Position numbers and translations under genes: made by a program. Positions 23,071-30,445 of a stretch of DNA of 37,253 nt are shown piece by piece (within the stretch, counting starts at the first letter, position 1; every line of letters begins with the position of its first letter). Below the pieces are notes generated by a model. The model had not been told where the DNA came from, ran no database searches, and saw nothing but the letters and a program-made list of their open reading frames with translations. Location of the stretch: NCBI GenBank assembly GCA_027487435.1, contig JAIYDP010000211.1, forward strand, positions 1-37,253, read 5' to 3'. Source of the DNA: Verrucomicrobiaceae bacterium (GTDB taxonomy: Bacteria; Verrucomicrobiota; Verrucomicrobiia; Verrucomicrobiales; Akkermansiaceae).

Positions 23071-25442
23071 TCTTTTGATTTTTTCTGCGGAAACAGGGTT
23101 TCAAGCTGCTCGCGATATTCATTTGCCAATTCGCCCTGCTGATTTGCCTCCATGGCCTCGATGAGCTTTTGCAGAGCTATGGGCTTGAGGCGTTGATCCT
23201 CTAAAATTTTGGCATTTGCTACAAAAAGTTCTTGAGCCAAGGCGGGCTTCTTCACCGCCATGTAGTAATCGCCCAGAAGAATTTCCCCTTCGGCTTTGAG
23301 GATGCCCTGTGGGTTTTGAGCAAAGCCGCTATCAAGTGCGCGTTTCGCTTCATCATGCTTGCCTAGTTTGAGATGACAAAGGGCTTGATCAAACATCGCG
23401 CCAGCAAGGGCGAGCGGCTTTTTTTCTACTGCGAGAAAATGATCTACAGACTTTAACGCACCTTTGTAATCTTTGGATAGAATTTGCGCTCGCGATAAAT
23501 TACGCCACACATCCCGCGGAGTGCCGCGAGGCTCAAGTGGATTGGCGATCATCAAAAAAAAGCGTGAGGCCTGTTCAGCTTTTTCTAAGCTAAGCGATTG
23601 GATGCCTGCCCAGGACACCATGGCAGGCGACACTTCATGCGAGTATCCTCCTTCGATCGATGTGTCGATCTCCGCACAAAGCTCATCGATATTCTCTAAC
23701 GAGAAATGACTACTTATCAGGAGTAAGCCCGCGTTTTTTCGGTACGTTTTGCCCTCCATTTTGCGGGCTTCGACCAAGTGAGGAATCGCTTTTTCATGCT
23801 CTTGCAACTTGTTGTATCCATGCCCGATCCAAAAATGAGCATTCGCCTTGGCTTGCAACAATGCATCGGGCAACAACTCTAACAAGGTTTGGTAGCATTT
23901 GATCATGCTTGCATACTCTTTTTGATCCTTGTGTATCAATGCCGACTTTTGCCAAGCGACAGATGCAAGCTTTGCCGAAGGATTGAGCTGAATGAGCTTC
24001 GTAAAATCTTCCAAAGCTCCCATGCGATCACCCGTTTTATGGCGACAGTCGCCACGTAGTGCCAAGGCATCTGCGCTGCGAACATCTTCTTTATAATTGT
24101 CGATGAATCGACTCAAAGAGCGAATCGCTCCTTGGTAATCTTTGGCGAGCGATAGGCACCATCCACGATTGTAGAGCATGTTAGCTCTCGAGCCCGCAGC
24201 GATCCGCGATTCTTCTACAAGACGAAATGTTTCTGCTGCTTCTTCGATTTTTCCTTCTTCCTGTAAAGCTGCCGCTTTTAGTATCAAAGCGGTATGAATG
24301 CGAGGATGGCTCTTATGAGATGTGCCATAAATCTCGGTGAACACATCCACTTGTTGCGGGATATTTCTGCCATCGAGCAAATAGAAACACATCAAGCGGT
24401 AATAAGAAGCATCAAAAGCCAACTCGCTCCCTTCAGCTAACTTTATCACATCCAAAAAAATCGGGATCGCATCAAGGTACCGCTTCAACCGCATCATCGA
24501 ACGTGCCACGATTTGAAACCGCCGTGCTTGTCGCGAATCGTTCGTATTCGAGGGGTTTGCCCGGAAGAGCTGAATCACCTCCGCATACTCCTTGCGGTTA
24601 TAGCGCATCTGCATGACATAAGTTAACGCATCGGGCTGGACGCTTAACCATGCCGGATTCGTGCTCCGCAGTACTTCCTGAAAATGCTGCTCTGCCGCAA
24701 CATCATCATTCATTTTTAAACAACAAACTCCAGAATACAATGCCGCTTCTGCTCGGTATTCCTCCGGTGCTAACGACTTCCGTAACGCCTGCAAAACCAG
24801 CAATGCATTTTGGTGATCTCCTGCATTCATGCGTAGGATTCCTGCTGCTTTGCGACACAGATGCACGTACGGGCTCGACTCCGCGCCTTCCTCATTCAGA
24901 ATCTTTTCGTAACACTGTAACGCTTGCTTTTCAAATTTCTGATAGTGCTGGCAAATGGCTTCATAGTAGTAGCCTCGATGCCGATCTTCCGTCTTCTCGG
25001 CATTCGCCGAAAGCTTGGAAAACAATGTGCTGGCCGTGGCGTAATCTTTTTTCTCGAAAGCATCCTGTGCCAACACAGATGCCGCAGCAGCCACATACGG
25101 ACCTTTTCGTTGCGCCACGATGATGCTAGCAAAGAGCCGCTTCGCATTCTCTAAATCACCGGTATGATAGTAGCAAATCGCCCGATAGTATTCGGCTTCT
25201 CGATAGCGTTCATGCGCTGGATACGCATTGATGAAAAATTCGAACGATTGCCCAGAGGCCGTCAGTTGATTGATACGGTCGTCCAAATTCGTCGATTGCG
25301 AGCCGACCCGATAGAGATTCATAGCTCGCTGGAATAGCGCATTCGCACTCTGCTGCTGCTCGGCTACAGCGGGGTTTATTTCCGTCTGCGCCATGACCGA
25401 TGTCGTAGCGAAAAGCAGTAGCGATAACAGGCGGCACTTCAT
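23067..25442 (-). CDS. Secreted TPR-repeat protein, paralogue 1 of the ExbBD cluster
   Basis: This 791-residue protein has a signal peptide (MKCRLLSLLLFATTSVMAQTE) followed by TPR-like helical pairs throughout. It resembles the adjacent 800-residue protein from end to end, so a tandem duplication of a whole gene produced the pair. It starts 4 nt after the exbD stop, and its TGA overlaps the start of the next gene. The frame is open 14 codons further upstream, but that would run through exbD's stop region and lose the signal peptide position. A periplasmic scaffold or outer-membrane-associated partner of the ExbB/ExbD motor is a reasonable inference from gene order; no TonB-like protein is present in the cluster. 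Confidence 0.9.
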   Translation of the reverse strand: MKCRLLSLLLFATTSVMAQTEINPAVAEQQQSANALFQRAMNLYRVGSQSTNLDDRINQLTASGQSFEFFINAYPAHERYREAEYYRAICYYHTGDLENAKRLFASIIVAQRKGPYVAAAASVLAQDAFEKKDYATASTLFSKLSANAEKTEDRHRGYYYEAICQHYQKFEKQALQCYEKILNEEGAESSPYVHLCRKAAGILRMNAGDHQNALLVLQALRKSLAPEEYRAEAALYSGVCCLKMNDDVAAEQHFQEVLRSTNPAWLSVQPDALTYVMQMRYNRKEYAEVIQLFRANPSNTNDSRQARRFQIVARSMMRLKRYLDAIPIFLDVIKLAEGSELAFDASYYRLMCFYLLDGRNIPQQVDVFTEIYGTSHKSHPRIHTALILKAAALQEEGKIEEAAETFRLVEESRIAAGSRANMLYNRGWCLSLAKDYQGAIRSLSRFIDNYKEDVRSADALALRGDCRHKTGDRMGALEDFTKLIQLNPSAKLASVAWQKSALIHKDQKEYASMIKCYQTLLELLPDALLQAKANAHFWIGHGYNKLQEHEKAIPHLVEARKMEGKTYRKNAGLLLISSHFSLENIDELCAEIDTSIEGGYSHEVSPAMVSWAGIQSLSLEKAEQASRFFLMIANPLEPRGTPRDVWRNLSRAQILSKDYKGALKSVDHFLAVEKKPLALAGAMFDQALCHLKLGKHDEAKRALDSGFAQNPQGILKAEGEILLGDYYMAVKKPALAQELFVANAKILEDQRLKPIALQKLIEAMEANQQGELANEYREQLETLFPQKKSKE

Positions 25443-25446
25443 CGGA

Positions 25447-25875
25447 TTACTGAGAATTCTCGGGTTGAGGCTTTTGCGTAGCAAAGGAAATATTCCATAT
25501 TCCCGCCTTCGTGCATGTAGAAATCACATCGATCACGTACTGGTATTCCGTTTTGCTATCAGCGCGCAAACGTATTGGCTGATTCTTGTACAATGCCGCA
25601 AGATTTTTCATTTTGCCAAAAAGCTCATCAAGCGTTAGAGCCGTTCGATCCACCACCACGGTTCCATCAGCACGAATGTTGATGATTTTTTCTCCTGCGC
25701 TCGTCCGCGTTGCATCAGCTCCTTCGGCAGTTGTCGGCACGGATACATCAAGCTCCGTTTCATTGCGCGACCACTGCCACGTAATAATGAAAAAGCTCAA
25801 TAGTAGGAATACGATATCGATCATCGGCGCCATCTGAAAGCCGGCAGGATCAAGTTCTTTGCGTTGAAATTTCAT
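25447..25875 (-). CDS. exbD: ExbD/TolR-type proton-channel subunit
   Basis: This 142-residue protein has a short cytoplasmic N-terminus, one membrane helix (about 17-37) containing the essential proton-carrying aspartate (Asp20 in APMIDIVFLLLSFF), and a periplasmic domain of about 95 residues ending in the family fold (IRLRADSKTEYQYVIDVISTC). The family converts proton flow through the inner membrane into movement used at the outer membrane. The ATG at 25875 is preferred over an upstream in-frame TTG because GGAAG lies at a proper distance before it. It begins 21 nt after the exbB stop and ends 4 nt before the first TPR gene. Confidence 0.93.
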   Translation of the reverse strand: MKFQRKELDPAGFQMAPMIDIVFLLLSFFIITWQWSRNETELDVSVPTTAEGADATRTSAGEKIINIRADGTVVVDRTALTLDELFGKMKNLAALYKNQPIRLRADSKTEYQYVIDVISTCTKAGIWNISFATQKPQPENSQ

Positions 25876-25896
25876 TGCAGCTTCTTCCAATTTCGA

Positions 25897-26670
25897 TCAA
25901 ACATCCGCAGATTTTTCGTTACGTGGCGTTGTTGCGGGACTACGCACGGTCAGCGTTTGCAGTAAGGCCACTAGATGACTCGAAGCCGCCTCGAGCTCTC
26001 CAATGTAGCGCTGCGTGCGGGTGCGAAAATACGCATAGGCTAGCATTGAGGGGATACCGATAATCAATCCCGCAGCTGTGGTGATCAGTGCGATCGAAAT
26101 TCCCGAACTTAATGCCATCTGCTTCACGCCTTCTTGGCCTTTCGAAAGATTATCAAACGATGATATCATTCCGAGAACTGTGCCTAACAATCCCAACATC
26201 GGCGCAATGTTTCCAATGTCGCTCAAGTGACTCACGCGACTCGTCAAAATACCTGACTGGCGAGACCCCTCGGACTCGGCAATTTCACGAACTTCTGCGA
26301 GAGTTACGCTAGGATTGGCGACAATAAAGTCCACGACCCGCTGCGTGATGCGTGCCATGCATTCAGATTGACGTCGGCAATACACTGCGAGTCCATGCAA
26401 ATCTCGCGAGCGAATCATCGTTTCGATGTTGTCCATGAAGCGATCGGAAACCACCGCGTTTTGACGAATCGTGAACAGATAGAGCAAACACAACGCCGCA
26501 GCGACGACAGAAAGCAACGCCATTGGATACATCACCCAGCCACCCGCGTGGAAGAGTTCAATCAAATTCAATGCCTGCGACGCTTCAGCCTCCGCATTCT
26601 TCGTTAGCGCGGAAACAGGAAACATGCACAGCACAGCCGTGATTGTGGGGAAAACATGGCGAAATTTCAT
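25897..26670 (-). CDS. exbB: ExbB/TolQ/MotA-type proton-channel subunit
   Basis: This 257-residue protein has an N-terminal hydrophobic stretch resembling a signal peptide (MKFRHVFPTITAVLCMFPVSA), then a membrane helix (about 47-66, GGWVMYPMALLSVVAAALCLLYLF), a cytoplasmic stretch, and two further helices (about 155-180 and 195-225) with NIAPMLGLLGTVLGMISSF and ALITTAAGLIIGIPSMLAYAYF, the MotA/TolQ/ExbB signature. It forms the pentameric stator around ExbD. Extra N-terminal segments occur in some ExbB-like proteins that are coupled to TPR proteins. Starts at 26691 (ATG) or 26709 (TTG) are possible; 26670 gives the best signal-like N-terminus. It is the first gene of the cluster, divergent from uvrC. 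Confidence 0.92.
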   Translation of the reverse strand: MKFRHVFPTITAVLCMFPVSALTKNAEAEASQALNLIELFHAGGWVMYPMALLSVVAAALCLLYLFTIRQNAVVSDRFMDNIETMIRSRDLHGLAVYCRRQSECMARITQRVVDFIVANPSVTLAEVREIAESEGSRQSGILTSRVSHLSDIGNIAPMLGLLGTVLGMISSFDNLSKGQEGVKQMALSSGISIALITTAAGLIIGIPSMLAYAYFRTRTQRYIGELEAASSHLVALLQTLTVRSPATTPRNEKSADV

Positions 26671-26770
26671 GGACAGCGAAAAGTGTATCATGGAATCAGC
26701 AAAGAGCAATCGCAGATCGCAGGCACAAAAATAGGCAAAAAATGTCCACTGTTTCCTCTGGCAGTTCCGC

Positions 26771-26776
26771 TATGAT
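26771..26776 (+). promoter_or_regulatory. Candidate -10 box for uvrC
   Basis: TATGAT matches TATAAT at five of six positions, 24 bp before the uvrC ATG. No good -35 hexamer is found at 16-18 bp upstream, so this is a weak call. The divergent exbB promoter must lie in the same 130-bp gap. Confidence 0.3.
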
Positions 26777-26800
26777 CGATTAGTTTGCCGCCAAGAAACC

Positions 26801-28351
26801 ATGGAAAAAACCGATTTCAGAATCAAACTACGCGCCGTGCCTCACAAGCCTGGCGTGTATCTCATGAAAGATCGTCTTCATTCCATCATCTATGTTGGAA
26901 AAGCCAAAGACCTGCGCAAAAGGATGTCGAGTTATTTCATGGCATCGCGGAAAATGCGCGCCGATGCAAAAACCCGTGCACTCATCGAAGCCATTTGGGA
27001 CTTTGAGTTTCACGAAGTGCGCAATGAGCAAGAAGCTCTCATCCTAGAAAATAAGCTCATCAAGGACTACCGACCTCGCTACAATATCAGCTACCGAGAT
27101 GATAAGCGCTTGCTGCTCGTTAAAATTCACCTCTCCGATCCATGGCCCAGGCTCATCGTCACCCGCACCCGCAAGGAGGATGGCTCAAAATATTTCGGCC
27201 CCTTCGCCCATGCTTCCGCCGTTCGCGCAACCGTGGAGTGGATGAACCGCACGTGGGGACTGCGCTCGTGTCGCACTCATGAACCTAGCGAAATCGACTA
27301 CAAACACTGCAACGCTGACGTCATCCGCAACTGTACCGCTCCTTGCGTAGCGCGAATCAATGCTACCGACTATCGTGCCAAAGCCGAAGAAGTTTGTCGA
27401 TTGCTCGAAGGCAAAGGCCGGCGCGAATGGCTTGACGGACTCCGTACAGAAATGGCTCAAGCTGCTGAGGAAATGGACTTCGAAAAAGCCGCCCTACTCC
27501 GCGACGTGATCCAGAACATCGAACTCACCCTCAATCCCACTCGCCAATTCACCCGTGGCCGTGGCGTTCCCACCACTGTGAAACCCGTTGAAGACCTCGC
27601 CGAACTTGGTCAATTTCTTGGACTCTCTCAGCCTCCCCGCGTCATGGAATGCTTCGATATTTCGAACATCTCCTCCACGCACATCGTCGCCTCGATGGTG
27701 CGCTTCGTGGACGGAGCGCCCGACAACCAAGCCTATCGCCGCTATCGCATCCGCACCGTCGAGGGACAAGACGATTTTGCCAGTATGGCCGAGGTCGTCC
27801 GCAGACGCTACTCACGCATCCTTCTGGAAAATTCCACAGTTGCCCAAGACTACGAGGGAAATCAAGAAAATGTCATCGAACTCCAGCGCCGCCTCGCCCG
27901 TGATGGCAAAGCCAAAGTCCTACTCCCTGACCTCGTCATCGTCGATGGCGGCAAGGGTCAACTCAGTGTAGCTCACGCAGAATTGCGCGAACTCGGCCTC
28001 CAAGAACTCCCCATCATCGGCCTTGCCAAACAACGCGAAGAAGTTTTTCACCCGGGTGAATCCCTGCCGCTGCTGATCCCGCACGACCGAGGTGCTTTGA
28101 AGTTACTCCAACGCATCCGCGACGAAGCTCACCGCTTCGCCAATGCCTACAATTCGCTGCTCCTTCGCCGCCGCATGAAAGAAAGCATCCTCGACGACTG
28201 CCCGGGCATGTCCGATGCACGAAAAAAATCCATCCTCCGCCACTTCGGATCCATCGCGGCACTTCGCAAGGCATCCACCGAAGAAATCTCTGCCTGCCGT
28301 AACATCAGCAGCACTCTAGCCGAGCAAATTCACGCTTGGCTGCGACGCTAA
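26801..28351 (+). CDS. uvrC: Excinuclease ABC subunit C
   Basis: This 516-residue nuclease makes both incisions in nucleotide excision repair with UvrA and UvrB. The N-terminal GIY-YIG domain (about 16-95) shows GVYLM, Tyr31 in YVGKAKDLRKR, Arg39 and Glu83. Four cysteines (157, 170, 178, 182) match the pattern reported as an iron-sulfur site in E. coli UvrC. A UVR helix pair lies at about 211-246. The RNase H-like domain has Asp286 (ECFDIS) and Asp382 (VDGGKG), and a helix-hairpin-helix tail follows (about 455-516). It is shorter than E. coli UvrC (610). Unusually, the residue aligned with the catalytic His538 of E. coli is Asn451 (HRFANAYN). Its stop is 11 nt from the convergent ppnP stop. 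Confidence 0.96.
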   Translation: MEKTDFRIKLRAVPHKPGVYLMKDRLHSIIYVGKAKDLRKRMSSYFMASRKMRADAKTRALIEAIWDFEFHEVRNEQEALILENKLIKDYRPRYNISYRDDKRLLLVKIHLSDPWPRLIVTRTRKEDGSKYFGPFAHASAVRATVEWMNRTWGLRSCRTHEPSEIDYKHCNADVIRNCTAPCVARINATDYRAKAEEVCRLLEGKGRREWLDGLRTEMAQAAEEMDFEKAALLRDVIQNIELTLNPTRQFTRGRGVPTTVKPVEDLAELGQFLGLSQPPRVMECFDISNISSTHIVASMVRFVDGAPDNQAYRRYRIRTVEGQDDFASMAEVVRRRYSRILLENSTVAQDYEGNQENVIELQRRLARDGKAKVLLPDLVIVDGGKGQLSVAHAELRELGLQELPIIGLAKQREEVFHPGESLPLLIPHDRGALKLLQRIRDEAHRFANAYNSLLLRRRMKESILDDCPGMSDARKKSILRHFGSIAALRKASTEEISACRNISSTLAEQIHAWLRR

Positions 28352-28362
28352 ACACATGGAAC

Positions 28363-28683
28363 TCAGGCAAGAAACGAACAAACGTATTCGCAAATCCCAC
28401 TCTCCACGCGAATGGTAAAGCCGTGATTTGCCGCCACGTCGAAAAATGTTCCCTCTGCATACGCAGTCGTCTCATCAGCGCCATCCTGCACCACTTCACA
28501 AGCACCAGCAATGATCTCCATGCGCTCTGCTGCCGCAGTACCAAAGTGGTATTCGCCAGGATAAATCAAACCAATCGTCTTGCGCGAGCCATCGGCAAAA
28601 TGAACCGAATGCGATACGACCTTGCCATCGAAATAAACATTCGCCTTGGCATCAACTGTTACTTGAGAAAATGATTGAGACAT
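28363..28683 (-). CDS. ppnP: Pyrimidine/purine nucleoside phosphorylase
   Basis: This 106-residue single-domain cupin-fold protein of the PpnP (YaiE, DUF1255) family phosphorolyses several nucleosides to free base and ribose-1-phosphate for salvage. Conserved segments are ANVYFDGKVVSHSV, KTIGLIYPGEYHFGTAAAERMEIIAG, GTFFDVAANHGFTIRV and the C-terminal CEYVCSFL. Length is close to the E. coli protein (94), with a few extra N-terminal residues. It starts 23 nt after the stop of the basic low-complexity protein and is probably co-transcribed with it. It converges on uvrC. The ATG at 28683 is the first Met of the frame; no ribosome site is obvious. Confidence 0.93.
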   Translation of the reverse strand: MSQSFSQVTVDAKANVYFDGKVVSHSVHFADGSRKTIGLIYPGEYHFGTAAAERMEIIAGACEVVQDGADETTAYAEGTFFDVAANHGFTIRVESGICEYVCSFLA

Positions 28684-28706
28684 AAATTCAGGAAATACAA
28701 TAAAGA

Positions 28707-30284
28707 TTAGATAACATCGTCGGCATCTTCGCCGCTGCGCGCCAGCGCTCTTTGTTTCGAATAGGCCGCTTTCAGACGAATCCGATGGCTCACCGTGCGC
28801 TCGTACCCACGCAAGCTCAAGCGCTCACGCACAGGCATTTCTTCTACGCGTTGATAGATCGCCAACAATCGTGACCTACGATGCTTCCGCGGTTTCTTCG
28901 GCTTCTTATTCTTAGCCTTTTTCGCCGCAGCAGCCTTTTCTTTGGCTGGTTTTGCAGGCTGAGGTTCGGCCTTACGACGCGTAGGCATGACCAACACATC
29001 ATTCGGGAACAACAACAAATGCCCCTGCGATAACAACCAAAACAAATCTCCAAGCCACTCTGCCGACGGATCCTTCTCGCCTTCCGGCAAGACCGCTTCC
29101 CACAGCGCTGCCAATTTCGTTTCAGGATTCGCTGACATCCACTCGACAATCTTCGCCGGACGCTCCGAGAATGTGGTGTTCTCAGGTATCGGATGCGGAC
29201 GCGATGGCCCAGCGAACAATTTGCCCTGTTTTTTGAACACAGGCAGATGCTCTTTTTCTAACAAATTGCAAATCGTCGGGATCAAAATCAATGGATGATT
29301 CGCGGCGTGTCCCGCAGATTTTTTTAAATGCGCGAGCAAGGATGGTGAAAACAGATGACCCTTGGTGTGAGCAGGAATCTCCACCTGATGCGTCGCCACA
29401 TACATTTCAGGAAATCGATTCCCCAAAAAATGTCGCTCGACCTCAGCTTTATCCTCCAACCATGCGCTTTCTTCCTGACCCACTGGACGCCAACGCTTTT
29501 TCGTTTTCATCCCGTGCAACCATGCCTGCACCGCCTCTTCGCTACGCTCGGTCACGATTTTTGCTGCATAACGATCAAATGGCATATTCGCAAACTTTTC
29601 GCGATGCACCTGCCGTATGCTCGTCTGATACGCATGATAGTTTGGCGGGCCAAAAACATAACCACTCAAGCCGCATTTCGCCACCACCTGGAAATTGCCC
29701 TGCGGCCCTTCGATCTCAACCTCTTCTTCTTCGTAAAGATCACCACGCCAATCAGCACTCCAGAAATGGCGCACACATTCTTCTTTCGTTAGCCAAAGGG
29801 AATTATCGCGATGCCCATGATACATCGGCTCGCGGTTTGCTTCCGCAGTAAAGATCCCATGAAAGCGCTCACGCTGGCTCATCAGAGTCTTTGCAATGTC
29901 AAACAACGAATACACCCGCGCCACATGCACCACCTCTTTTGCAATCAAATGGATCGCATCAAGATTCGGCTGCACGCTGCAACGAATCCCCGGAGCAGGC
30001 AAAATTTCTACCTCCCGCTCGCGATACTCAGGCTCGCGGCGCTCATTTCTGCCATCACGTCTGGGCCCACGCTTTTCGTCGCGTGAAAATCCACGGCCAC
30101 CGCCATCTCTGCGTTCCCCACGCCCTGCTCCCTGACGCTCGCGCACCATGGAGGCTTCTTCTTCCGCAGCAGCAATCCGCGAAACAGGAGATTTGACCGG
30201 ACGCGGCACCACATCACGAGCCCATGATGGACCCAAGTCGAGAGTGGAAAGCATTCGTTGCGCTGGTGGTAGTGGTTCGCTCAC
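28707..30284 (-). CDS. Basic low-complexity protein, possible nucleic-acid binding, function unknown
   Basis: This protein has about 525 residues. A strongly basic Arg/Gly/Glu-rich tract lies at about 45-92 (ERQGAGRGERRDGGGRGFSRDEKRG), a central ordered region of about 330 residues has no motif I know, and a Lys/Ala/Pro tail (PAKEKAAAAKKAKNKKPKKPRKHRR) precedes a last helical segment rich in Arg. No signal peptide or membrane helix is present. RG-rich and Lys/Ala tracts are typical of RNA- or DNA-binding proteins, hence the tentative call. Three starts are possible: GTG 30284 (VSEPLPPAQR), ATG 30254, or ATG 30332, which adds an unlikely sequence; I prefer GTG 30284. It is divergent from the penicillin-binding protein gene and upstream of ppnP. 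Confidence 0.82.
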   Translation of the reverse strand: MSEPLPPAQRMLSTLDLGPSWARDVVPRPVKSPVSRIAAAEEEASMVRERQGAGRGERRDGGGRGFSRDEKRGPRRDGRNERREPEYREREVEILPAPGIRCSVQPNLDAIHLIAKEVVHVARVYSLFDIAKTLMSQRERFHGIFTAEANREPMYHGHRDNSLWLTKEECVRHFWSADWRGDLYEEEEVEIEGPQGNFQVVAKCGLSGYVFGPPNYHAYQTSIRQVHREKFANMPFDRYAAKIVTERSEEAVQAWLHGMKTKKRWRPVGQEESAWLEDKAEVERHFLGNRFPEMYVATHQVEIPAHTKGHLFSPSLLAHLKKSAGHAANHPLILIPTICNLLEKEHLPVFKKQGKLFAGPSRPHPIPENTTFSERPAKIVEWMSANPETKLAALWEAVLPEGEKDPSAEWLGDLFWLLSQGHLLLFPNDVLVMPTRRKAEPQPAKPAKEKAAAAKKAKNKKPKKPRKHRRSRLLAIYQRVEEMPVRERLSLRGYERTVSHRIRLKAAYSKQRALARSGEDADDVI

Positions 30285-30445
30285 GGCGCGAAGGTAACAA
30301 AAAACCTCCGATTGACAATCGGTTCGTTGCATTTTTTTCGCATCATTTTTCTCCCGTCTTTCCCTTCGCCTCTTTGCTTCATCGAAAATTCACGAAATCC
30401 CTCTCGATCTTCCTCCCCTTTACGCGTATCAATTCTTGCGCACTC

